Source: Nageia nagi (lineage: Eukaryota > Pinophyta). From it: a stretch of DNA of 64,000 nt. Shown here piece after piece: positions 39,001 to 43,420 of this stretch. A model generated the notes under the pieces. The model was given only the letters and a program-made list of their open reading frames with translations, made no database searches and had not been told where the DNA came from. Numbering within the stretch: the first letter of the stretch is position 1; each line of letters starts with the position of its first letter. The DNA is taken from positions 28,148,001 to 28,212,000 of the forward strand of contig JBITNC010000001.1 of NCBI GenBank assembly GCA_050084985.1, in the 5' to 3' direction. The position numbers and the translations under genes are program-made.

Positions 39001-39503
39001 GCAGCACAGCGGATAAAAAATAGTCCTTCCCTCCAACGAGAAATGTGAGCAAATATTCCTTCCCTCAACCGAGAAAAGTGAGCTTTAATAAAACCCTGAT
39101 ATTGGCCATACAATTGCACTACATTTTGGGATTTCAGTTGCCTTCCGAGGAATTTGGCAACCTCGTTAAACTGCATATATGCTTCTACAAATAGGCTTTT
39201 TCGTTGACAGCAGGAAATCCTTCTTTTGCCTTGTTTGTTTCTACCTTGACCTATACGTTGCAGCTTATGTAACTCACATACTGGACTTTGTTGATCACTC
39301 GGGGGAATCGCAAGAAAACGCTTATTTAACTGCGCTAATCTCTTGTTGCCATTGCTATAAGCACTAAACTCTCCCACGTTCAAGGCATGCCTGTGACATG
39401 AACTTGGAAGAAAAGGATATGCAGCTAATCCATGGGAAAATGTTACACCCAAGGTACTCATCAAACTGCCATTGCAACTGGGCATTGCTGCCCCCAACGA
39501 CAT
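1..39503 (-). CDS. TIC236: TIC236 / EMB2410 / SSG4 (plant TamB-like inner-envelope protein), N-terminal half, spliced, 3' end outside window
   Basis: Family knowledge: TIC236 is anchored in the chloroplast inner envelope by an N-terminal membrane segment and reaches across the intermembrane space to the Toc75 POTRA domains, linking the TOC and TIC import machines; rice SSG4 affects amyloplast size. Seen here: nine exons on the minus strand, in family order, each bounded by AG and GT. Motifs include PLGITLESCSVGPHSEEF and DWTWLGIP (exon 1), ERLLEIPIAWSNGRASG (exon 3), GQRIF and GDFGINPEDGE (exon 5), GSLSAVFNCQGPLDAP (exon 7) and DLYGIRATLVDGGEIRGAGN (exon 8). About 1,075 residues are encoded here against roughly 2,100-2,200 for the family; the C-terminal DUF490/TamB part lies left of position 1. 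Intron 1 is phase 2 and introns 2-8 are phase 0. Intron lengths are about 10.7, 0.2, 8.1, 1.8, 2.7, 11.9, 0.28 and 0.54 kb. Oddity: exon 5 carries a one-base frameshift. Confidence 0.93.
45..585. other. TIC236 intron 8
   Basis: 541 bp between exons 8 and 9, AT-rich, with no repeat or gene recognised. Confidence 0.7.
586..669 (-). CDS. TIC236: TIC236 exon 8
   Basis: 84 bp, 28 codons, phase 0. The acceptor is CAACTGATTTGCAG|ATGGCAG and the donor TGTGAAGAG|GTATTC. It encodes MADLYGIRATLVDGGEIRGA and GNAWICEE, matching the family VADLYGIRASLVDGGEIRGAGNAWICPEGE; the first residue is Met rather than the usual Val. Confidence 0.94.
947..1174 (-). CDS. TIC236: TIC236 exon 7
   Basis: 228 bp, 76 codons, phase 0. 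The acceptor is TGTCAAATGCAG|ATAGCTGG and the donor AATTGT|GTGAGT. It encodes IAGSLSAVFNCQGPLDAPVL, then VGSAVISKK, a variable stretch with SVAYESVRQNKDIGAVAAFD, and RVPLSYVSGNFTFNTDNC. These are among the most conserved lines of the family and are uninterrupted here, so the downstream half of the gene looks under constraint. Confidence 0.95.
1288..1367. repeat. Two-copy tandem repeat in intron 6
   Basis: Two near-identical units of about 40-45 bp, each containing GGCCAAGTTTTCAACATGT followed by AAGATGAATTTACCAC, lie next to each other just upstream (minus sense: downstream) of exon 7. Confidence 0.6.
1590..2039 (+). mobile_element. Possible LINE 3' end with (TTTC)n tail
   Basis: A GC-richer block that ends AATGAATAGATC followed by a run of TTTC units (about 2015-2039), with a shorter TTTC run at about 1928-1941. 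Plant L1-type elements often end in this way. No reverse transcriptase is present and no target duplication was identified, so this is a tentative call. Nothing else was recognised between 2040 and 2849. Confidence 0.3.
2850..3662. mobile_element. Non-autonomous hAT-type element, 813 bp, perfect 8-bp target duplication
   Basis: The 8-mer gtttatat stands at 2842-2849 and again at 3663-3670. The element begins CAAGGAAACGAGGGGA and its other end, read in reverse complement, begins CAAGGTTGTCAGGGGA: the terminal repeats share CAAGG and AGGGGA around five mismatches. An 8-bp duplication and short terminal repeats are hallmarks of hAT transposons. The ends are rich in GGGGAC/GTCCCC blocks and the centre is AT-rich. 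Open frames on both strands inside it show no transposase motif. It shares blocks with the element at 26909-27249. Confidence 0.8.
3893..4636. repeat. Tandem duplication, two units of about 374 bp
   Basis: The unit beginning TTGAGGTTGGCTTTTGGCAA at 3893 is repeated at 4267 with few changes and ends near 4636. Both copies contain ATCAGAGCATCCATTCACCA and CAAATGAGGCCAATGGAGAT. The high identity means the duplication is younger than most repeats here. No coding function is seen. The interval 3671-3892 holds nothing I recognise. Confidence 0.8.
4737..5115. repeat. Diverged tandem duplication, units of about 190 bp
   Basis: Two adjacent, clearly related but diverged units (about 4737-4935 and 4936-5115). 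Both contain versions of CACCTCCAAAACTTCCGCCTA, then AATTTTGATCACTTGATT and CTTCAAAATGCTAGACGTGGG. The stretch 4684-4938 is an open frame of 84 codons with no recognisable product. The block abuts the 5' LTR at 5140. Confidence 0.6.
5140..5759 (+). repeat. 5' LTR of gypsy element
   Basis: Aligns over about 620 bp with 11466-12088, including TATGTATTGTAAACAGGGTT and ATACCCAAGGCAATGTAATC. It ends AAGTCTACA. The first few bases are degenerate compared with TGTAGAAG in the 3' copy. The following TTTCGGTGAACCCGACT (5760-5776) is where a primer site would lie, but it does not start with TGG. Confidence 0.75.
5885..6429 (+). pseudogene. Gag-like remnant of gypsy element, coiled coil with internal duplication
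   Basis: An ATG at 5885 opens MEQTLAQLAKTVQDLAKQVA, followed by the related IDRTLA-stop-LVKSISDLQKQID. An acidic stretch follows (KDDDSDEDLWSNDTKPI), then a stop at 6236-6238 and further coding-like sequence to TGA 6427-6429. The in-frame TAG at 5999-6001 replaces the Gln expected from the first unit (TLAQL), a C-to-T change. The position right after the 5' LTR and the heptad pattern suggest Gag or a leader protein; no zinc knuckle or protease is visible. Confidence 0.45.
6522..10457 (+). mobile_element. hAT transposon, 3,936 bp, with terminal repeats and perfect 8-bp target duplication
   Basis: The 8-mer gtaggtag stands at 6514-6521 and 10458-10465. The ends are inverted repeats: CATAGATGGTTTA on the left and, in reverse complement, CATAGTTGGTTTA on the right, 12 of 13 matching. 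Both subterminal regions are crowded with CGAATT/CGAATAT-type words, as expected of transposase binding sites. The inside carries a decayed DUF659/hAT transposase. The insertion splits a gypsy reverse transcriptase, so the hAT is younger than the gypsy element. Confidence 0.88.
7130..9859 (+). pseudogene. hAT transposase (BED finger, DUF659, dimerisation region), decayed
   Basis: In order: a BED-type half finger CNLCGKEFVGAI (about 7196-7230) without a clear His pair; a linker with SYFEPRTTSGAQPSI; the DUF659-like line PFWQPAFDVACAVGPRYKAP; after an AT-rich gap at about 7740-7850, ESWKRTGCTIISNGWTNRKG and RTLINFPVYSKQGT, then VQLVMDNAANYLLIGKKLME and CACHCIDLL (to about 8180); GKLDWVKEVYEGARS onward (8181-8537); EYEGMDRAKEAI-like text (8555-8965); and NQTCSASRCERNYSAQ (about 9150-9195), the hAT C-terminal signature, then an acidic tail to 9859. 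The first catalytic Asp of the family (SDGW) reads Asn (SNGW). In-frame stops (about 7996 and 8535) and frame changes make it a pseudogene. Confidence 0.85.
10466..10560 (+). pseudogene. Gypsy reverse transcriptase remnant
   Basis: Directly after the right target duplication the frame reads RASHDKLSLMD, stop, FSRYSQNLILMDFGKEAYFS. This is the start of the gypsy RT palm, where LSxMDxFSGYNQI is conserved; the stop replaces a Gly and N/Q follow at the expected spacing. Downstream 10561-11440 shows a few coding-like pieces (for example near 10690-10790) but no RNase H or integrase. Confidence 0.5.
11450..11465 (+). promoter_or_regulatory. Polypurine tract of gypsy element
   Basis: CCAAAGAGGGGCAAAA immediately before TGTAGAAG, the start of the 3' LTR. 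This is the expected plus-strand primer position and fixes the element's orientation as plus. Confidence 0.6.
11466..12088 (+). repeat. 3' LTR of gypsy element
   Basis: Starts TGTAGAAGCC and ends GAAATCTACA, so the ends are the inverted hexamers TGTAGA/TCTACA. It aligns with 5140-5759 over its length with scattered substitutions, indicating an old insertion. Confidence 0.8.
12089..12643 (+). repeat. 3' part of an older LTR, abutting the gypsy element
   Basis: Contains CTAGAGGAGGACTCCAACCT, TATTTTCAATAAAATTTG (likely polyadenylation region) and an end reading TTTGTAAATTTTAATTTGGG then AATATTACA. The same landmarks occur in the same order at about 28830-29188. Its 5' half is absent and no matching half was seen left of 5140. 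The rest of the intron to exon 6 (12644-13030) shows nothing I recognise. Confidence 0.5.
13031..13093 (-). CDS. TIC236: TIC236 exon 6
   Basis: 63 bp, 21 codons, phase 0. The acceptor is TTTGATTACAG|GTCCCAAA and the donor a consensus TATCCT|GTAAGT. It encodes VPNVEVNALMRALNARPPVYP, in line with the family segment CQVPxVEVNALMxxxKxxPxxxP that follows HLMCQ in exon 5. Found by motif and splice sites. Confidence 0.9.
13094..15804. other. TIC236 intron 5
   Basis: 2.7 kb. The segment 14580-15240 is extremely AT-rich and includes at least two tandem units of about 60 bp containing TTATTCAAATTTAAAATTTA (about 14610-14700). The rest has no recognised element or gene. Confidence 0.6.
15805..15946 (-). 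CDS. TIC236: TIC236 exon 5, with a one-base frameshift
   Basis: 142 bp; the acceptor is GGAATATTAG|GCTCTAC and the donor ATGTGCCAG|GTCATA. Entered in phase 0 from exon 4, it reads ALHGSLCFQGQRIF, matching the family LxFRGQRIF. The continuation LHNAS, then GEVPLEVSGDFGINPEDGEY and HLMCQ, is in a frame one base later. The extra base is in the A6 run at 15902-15907 (T6 on the coding strand; five would restore the frame). Read as it stands, the message meets TGA within about ten codons. The usual GW after NAS is CI here. Either this is a homopolymer error in the assembly or the allele is broken. Confidence 0.85.
16257..17577 (+). repeat. Probable solo LTR in intron 4
   Basis: Begins TGTGATGTCCCAAATATT and ends CAAGTCTTTTACA; flanking 5-mers aactg (16252-16256) and aacta (17578-17582) match at four of five positions. 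The start resembles the LTR starts at 28031 and 36053. No gag or pol lies next to it, so it is a solo LTR left by recombination. It makes up most of the 1.8-kb intron 4. Confidence 0.55.
17792..17896 (-). CDS. TIC236: TIC236 exon 4
   Basis: 105 bp, 35 codons, phase 0. The acceptor is TCTGTTTACAG|GTTCATATT and the donor CCTTTTCT|GTGCGT. It encodes VHIFMSRGEQFPKLHGQLDV followed by KELEFQVLDSPSSFS, corresponding to the family segment VHxCMSRGExFPNLHGQLDVTGL. It lies 8.1 kb from exon 3 because intron 3 has filled with repeats. Confidence 0.93.
19005..19460. repeat. Dispersed direct repeat, copy 1
   Basis: About 450 bp related to 23189-23725 in the same orientation. Shared landmarks are AAATCTTGG, AATCTGACTCAAGGAAA, GATCAAATGAGCATTTG and TGATTTTGAGTTCACC-like text. 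Diverged, perhaps 70% similar by eye. The copies are 4.2 kb apart and may be LTRs of a lost element or two insertions of one family. Confidence 0.5.
21672..22340 (+). pseudogene. L1-type LINE endonuclease (APE/EEP domain) fragment
   Basis: From the ATG at 21672 the frame reads MISCNARGMNALNRQRLVK, then FLIQETKLNFLP, NVYAPNCCKESK, RWMVVGDFNILLIPWKK and VRLDRLLLSMEWLDGNCDH. These are the successive motifs of the L1 apurinic-type endonuclease (N, E of QET, Y of NVYAP, GDFN). There are in-frame stops between 21820 and 22040. The reverse transcriptase that should follow is absent, so the remnant is 3'-truncated, unlike the 5'-truncated copies LINEs usually leave. Confidence 0.7.
23189..23725. repeat. 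Dispersed direct repeat, copy 2
   Basis: Partner of 19005-19460, slightly longer because of a block inserted at about 23240-23340. It ends near ATAAATCAAGTAAATAA, where copy 1 has ATAAGTCAAGTAAATCA. Confidence 0.5.
26046..26105 (-). CDS. TIC236: TIC236 exon 3
   Basis: 60 bp, 20 codons, phase 0 on both sides. The acceptor is TTTTCTACAG|CTTTTTG and the donor GGAAAG|GTGCTC. It encodes LFERLLEIPIAWSNGRASGK, which matches the conserved ERxLEIPxxWSxGRAxG segment of plant TIC236. It is too short to be seen as an open frame and was found by motif and splice sites. Confidence 0.9.
26305..26503 (-). CDS. TIC236: TIC236 exon 2
   Basis: 199 bp. The acceptor is TTTACGTAG|GATAATGG and the donor CTCCA|GTTAGT. 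The first base completes the Arg codon begun in exon 1 (GEP-R-IMENVNGH), which fits the family sequence around NVNGHVKF. It encodes VNGHLNF, LQLSGRPKEWRT, DGGELFVNAFVD and the end NLFAP. It is separated from exon 3 by a short 199-bp intron, the only compact intron in the first half of the gene. Confidence 0.93.
26909..27249. mobile_element. Non-autonomous hAT-type element, 341 bp, perfect 8-bp target duplication
   Basis: The 8-mer gaaataat stands at 26901-26908 and 27250-27257. Ends are CAAGGTT on the left and CAAGATT in reverse complement on the right. The interior has CATTCCCC/GGGGAATG blocks and the line GGGTGAGACCCACC. In reverse complement this resembles the GGTGG...GGGACCCACC line of 2850-3662, so the two look like one family in opposite orientation. 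It lies 405 bp upstream (gene sense) of exon 2. Confidence 0.75.
28031..29188 (+). repeat. Probable solo LTR in intron 1
   Basis: Starts TGTAATATCCCAAAATAATT and ends near GATTTGGCAAATTATA, where the relative at 12643 ends AATATTACA. Flanking 5-mers are aaagc (28026-28030) and aaagt (29189-29193). It contains TATTTTCAATAAAATTG, a likely polyadenylation region, and a (TTA)n microsatellite at 28291-28313. No internal retrotransposon genes adjoin it. Confidence 0.6.
28291..28313. repeat. (TTA)n microsatellite
   Basis: Seven to eight uninterrupted ATT units within the solo LTR. Confidence 0.9.
29932..30073. repeat. 75-bp tandem duplication near hAT left end
   Basis: Two units, starting at 29932 and 30007, each with GAGTAAAAAAT, ACAGGTGCAG and AATGAAGTTAAAAA followed by CAGAAAAAACTAC. 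They differ at about six positions. Confidence 0.75.
30316..33180 (+). pseudogene. hAT transposase, decayed, second copy
   Basis: In order: BED-like NICNYCNETIIGSTLRMKYD and NVRPCPKVGIDV (about 30373-30490), with the paired His missing; a linker; FFTPHGARTTLDSTWNRVKF and IGNFWYYFDIPFNVANSPY (to 30869), the DUF659 entry; ITANAYAYVSTGRVIEDTFP and YTPCVAHVINLCLEDIGKI (31312-31470); QFATSFISLRSVYNKRVALK (about 31680-31750); WTNQLHKHLYATGFYMNPKF-like text (about 32130-32190); and NAQNLVQRCSTYGFERNWST followed by FEHIHSKKHNRLTKERLND (about 32620-32755), the C-terminal region. The second catalytic Asp (TDNA) reads Ala (TANA) and the Cys-Glu of CERNWS reads FERNWS. Stops and frame changes are frequent. 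Confidence 0.8.
35685..36045 (+). pseudogene. Unidentified coding-like remnant
   Basis: An open stretch reads GGPPAPPACVERQAKDGTS, then MQRALEFTKLEEFDEWVREL and NAEETRMTY before a stop at 35936-35938. In a shifted frame the text continues LLKRLSKEYQQYENKIWNVM and KQMEQAEEQGCLEW to about 36040. The charged, helix-prone composition continues across the frame change, which suggests one former coding region with an indel. I do not recognise the family; it could be a retrotransposon Gag or a captured host fragment. A preceding frame, 35388-35591, may belong to the same remnant. A solo LTR begins eight bases after it. Confidence 0.3.
36053..36810 (+). repeat. Solo LTR with perfect 5-bp target duplication
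   Basis: Starts TGTAATGTCCTAAAAATAAA and ends GAGTCATTTCA; cagct flanks it at 36048-36052 and 36811-36815. The start shares the TGTRATRTCCYAAA pattern with the LTRs at 16257 and 28031. It inserted directly behind the coding-like remnant 35685-36045. Confidence 0.6.
37204..39503 (-). CDS. TIC236: TIC236 exon 1 (first coding exon, 2,300 bp)
   Basis: Open for 766 codons plus two bases. The start is the ATG at 39503 (MSLGAAMP), matching the MSL start of the Arabidopsis protein; the frame stays open upstream to a GTG at 39527, but with no earlier ATG. Residues 1 to about 100 are rich in Ser, Arg and Lys and poor in acidic residues, as in a chloroplast transit peptide. A hydrophobic segment at about 161-183 (FIRCAAYAATMVVLGVLFLY) is the likely inner-envelope anchor. 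Residues about 216-286 hold the most conserved block, with RVSPLGITLE, EEFSCGEFPS and DWTWLGIP. The middle, about 300-700, is polar and low in recognisable domains, as is usual for the family. The donor is CCCAG|GTTTAC, phase 2. Confidence 0.95.
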
Positions 39504-40558
39504 TGTCACATTCACCGGGAAAAGCACAAACCCAAAGTCATACTACCTGTTCCAGAATTACCTAACGATGTCTTCCGTTAAAAAAGTATTCCCTTGGAGT
39601 GAGATGCCAAGGTCTGAGAGGAAACTATGCCACATAACACAGACTTTTCCATAATTTCATAATGTGTAAACACCGTTATACCCACGGAATCCAACAAATA
39701 CAAACACCTTAACATCATTTCCATTAGCCCAAGTCCCTAATTTCCTTTCTCATATTGAGCACACTTTCCTGATTGCATACAGTTATGACTCCACCGAAAA
39801 TACCCCCGATACCATACCCTTGATTACTTCCCAGTAGAGAGAGCCCTTATCGGATATCCTTGTGCAGTCTGAAATTTACATTTATGTACACAAACAAATC
39901 TGTCACATAACAAAATACAATTTCCTGTCAATCTCCCGAGTATTTTCCACAAAAGGGTTCTTGTCACAAATCCTTGTACATGATGAAATTCAAATTTTCG
40001 TTCATATGAAAATCTAAATTCCTCTATTATAAAATGAAACTTTTAACATCAAATTCATTAATAGATTCCCCTCAGTATAAACCTGTATGCACCCAGTAAT
40101 TCAAATTCCTCACTATATGAAATTCTAAACTTCTCTGTTACATCAGAAAACGAAGAAATAATGCCCCTATAATTTCTCCTCAAATAAATCCCATGTTATT
40201 TAAATTTAGGGTCATATAAACTTCAAAGTTCTCTATTGCATAAACCAACCCCTAAATTGCAAATCCCTCTGTAAGTGAAATTCAAATGCCTGGTCATAAA
40301 AAGCTCCAAACCTCTCACTTGCATCATAGAACCCTAAAGTTCAAATCCCTCGATAATCTTCCACATAAACAATCCCTCTACCCCCTCAAATTCAAATCCC
40401 TCGACATAAACAAAACCCTACTCTCAATCAAATACTAAAAATCTCGTGAATAATTTAGATTTACCATACAATCCAAATTGACAGTGAAATTTCATCTTAT
40501 TAAATCAAATTTCTTTGTCAAATTCCTCCATGAAAAATCTCAGTAGAATTCTCTTACC
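39504..40558 (-). other. TIC236 5' UTR with a 1.0-kb UTR intron
   Basis: Reading the minus strand, a strong donor GCAG|GTAAGAG lies with its exon end at 40558. A good acceptor TTCTGGAACAG|GTAGT gives an exon start at 39546, only 43 bases before the ATG at 39503. This implies a non-coding first exon ending at 40558 and a UTR intron at 39547-40557. The transcription start is not determined; no convincing TATA box was recognised. The interval is AT-rich and contains no repeat that I recognise. Confidence 0.55.
39512..39541 (-). promoter_or_regulatory. Short upstream ORF in TIC236 5' UTR
   Basis: If splicing occurs at 39546, the mature leader has an ATG at 39541 opening a 9-codon ORF (MTLGLCFSR) that ends at TGA 39512-39514, nine bases before the main ATG and in another frame. 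Such an ORF could reduce or regulate translation. It is directly visible; its use is inference. Confidence 0.4.
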
Positions 40559-43137
40559 TGCGTAATTTGACCGCACGTCAAATTCGAAAAATTCTACATA
40601 TTTTGTCCAAATCTTCACCAAAATCGACAATATGGAGCTCTATAGACGCCTAATTTCATGCCCGCCACAAATCTGGAATTCAAAAGTAAAAATTATCGGA
40701 TTCGAAAGCAAGAAATGCAACGGCAGTATGCAGAGTTTGTGCGGGAATTTTGATTGGATCGCGGATGCACACAAGAAGAGAAATGGAGGGAGCACAGAAA
40801 TGTATGGAAATAAGATTACAATTTCTAGGAGCAACCAAACAAACTCGTGGAATCTACCAAATAAATATCATTAAATTTTACTTCGAGAATTTCGATACGT
40901 GAACGTTGTGTGTAGATACGTACACATCAATATAGCAAATAATTGTTGTTGGAAAAGAAGGAACATCAAGCACCTTTAATACCTATAAATCTATAATTAA
41001 TTGAACCTTCCTCTTCAACTCTTTGTCAGCATATAATCTAGTCGGTCCAACTTTACATTGCCTAGGTTCTATTTTATTTTCAAACTATTATATTTCATAT
41101 AAATTTCATATCAAATAAAGAATTATATAAAGCCATGAAAGATAATGAAAGGCAACAAGATGATAAACTATTTTTTAATAATATTTCGAAGATTGAAATG
41201 TTAGAGGGGGAATTTGTTCATGAGTCATCGGGTTGAATCTTTCATTTATAATTATTCTTTTATTTGACTAATATAGTTGATATTTTTTTTTGGATTGTAT
41301 ATAAATTCGGGGATATGAAATGTGTAAAAGATATTATAGTGATTTGTGAAAAATATTATAATAATTATTTTTTATAAGTATAGAAAATTAAGTTACTAGT
41401 ATTTTTAGTTTTAAGGAGTATTCTAATGTTCAATAAAGAATAATGGATTTTTTCTATATAATATTTTTTTCAATTATCAGTTCAATTATTTAAGGTATTA
41501 ATGTTTCTAATATGTAAAGTTGATCTCGTTATTACATTTTATTTGAGATTGATTATAATAGTTTTTTATAAAAACTACCCTTCCATTATGAACAATCTAG
41601 GAATTAGATTTTGTTTACAAGGAGTTGTCTTCTATCAAATTCACTCAAGACCCCATCCACACATGCATTATCTCTTCAATAAGATTTTTGATTTCTTGTT
41701 TGCATATGTAGATGGAGATATTAGAACTTTTATTTCTCTCAACTGAGAGCTTTCCAACACCCACTTTCTCCCAACTCACCTAACATGAGTGGACTAGTAA
41801 TGTTGATTTTATGGCTTTGATTATAATTATTATTCCTCTTTTTTATACATTCGAAACATTAATATGCAGTTGATGGGATGATATTTGCATATAAGGAAGC
41901 TATTTATATAAGCATTGTTAATACTAAACATTGATTTTACTCAAATAAATTAATTATAATGAAATAAAAGACTTGAATAAATTGTCAAGTACTTAGAAAT
42001 TACAATTTACAAGACTTAATTCTTTTCTACCCTAGACCTTATCAAATTTGAATAGAAATATTCTACAAACATATTGTTTATCTATTACAAATGGATCGTA
42101 GCTCATATTTGTATCTCACAAACCAAAGACAAGTTCCTCTTAAAGTTAGAACTATCTATCTTAAGTAAGTGTAATTCATTGATGCCCCATAGTACATCGT
42201 TCTCATCTCGGTGCCTTCAAATTCTTGTTTATTGTTAAGGTTCCTTATAACTATGTTATGCTTATACTAAGATATCGCAAAACAAGGAATGCAATAAGAA
42301 GGCTCAAATCCAAACATGATAGTTAGTGTTGAAAAGCATCATACATAGATTATAAAAGTTATTTATCAAGGCTTGGATTCTTATTGACATCATAATCCTT
42401 CCTCCCTTTATAGATGAAGTTCCACCATCTATCAAGATACATTGGCTAGCGCTCCTTAGTTGTATCACCAAAAAGATATGAAAGGAGTGAAATGCCTTTT
42501 ATTTTAGAAATATACCTTAAATATAATAATAATAAATAAGTAAAATAATAAACTAACTAGGATACATAAAACATAATTTTTAATTAAATAAAAAATCAAA
42601 TTTAGTTGCTAACAAATTCCCCTTTTGAATATGTTTTGAGGGATCAAGACATTCTTCAAAGAAAAACTTATAAATAAAAATAACAATATTCCATGTTCAC
42701 AATGACAACTTGGGGTTCCTTTTTTTAATACTTTGTTATTCTTCATAAATCAATACATTGACATCTCGTAGTGCATTATCATATGCCATTAATTCATATC
42801 ATGCCCCCTCTTTATAATCATTGTTGGAATGAAGGCCCAATCAAAATGGAAGGAAATAAGGAAAATAAGAGAATATACAATAACACAAAATAAAATACTA
42901 CACACGTATACATAGCAACCTATATTTCTCCTACTTCGCTTTTCAACATATCATATGAATCACCTTTATTAAAGTAAAGATGAAATATATGTGTGTGTAT
43001 CTTATATCTCATAAATCATCAATAAACTTCTTAAATATCAAAAATTGGAAAACAAAACCTATATGTCATTAATAACTTCTTAATATCTTAGCAATGTTAT
43101 AACCAAGTACTTAATGCCCAAGTATTAAAAAGGGTTT
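40559..43137. other. Upstream flank of TIC236 and intergenic DNA
   Basis: Contains the presumed non-coding first exon and promoter of TIC236 at its left end (from 40559 rightwards, minus-strand sense). Frames such as 40632-40874 and 41501-41746 have no recognisable product. The rest is AT-rich with no element that I can name. Confidence 0.5.
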
Positions 43138-43420
43138 CCTCCCAAGAAAGATCTTCTTGTAAAACTTGACACACCTCCATTATTGAATATGCTAAAATTG
43201 GGACTATTTTGCCCCGAGTACCAAACAAGATACCTCTAAAGTGAGACTTTCTTATGATACTCAACACACCTTCATTAATGATAGTGTTAGAATTCAATAC
43301 TATTTACTCAAGTGTCAAATGGATTACCTCCCAAGCAAGACCTTCTTATAAAACTCTACACACCTCCACCACTAAAAGTGCTATAATTAAATACTTACAA
43401 CCTAAGTACCAAAAATGTGT
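43138..43420. repeat. Minisatellite, three units of about 94-95 bp
   Basis: Units start at 43138, 43233 and 43327. Each runs CCTCYMAAG, then CTTCTTRTAAAACT and ACACACCTCCA-like text, a variable block, and ACCAAA. A partial unit tail lies at about 43091-43137 (AACCAAGTACTTAATGCCC). Divergence between units is about 25-30% by eye. Confidence 0.65.

Noticed and set aside
39504-39527. Eight extra codons upstream of MSLGAAMP in the TIC236 frame
   Set aside because: The frame starts with GTG, not ATG; the family starts MSL and the first ATG in frame is at 39503.
43138-43420. CRISPR-like array
   Set aside because: Units of 94-95 bp diverge along their whole length with no separate constant repeat and spacer, and this is a plant nuclear sequence.
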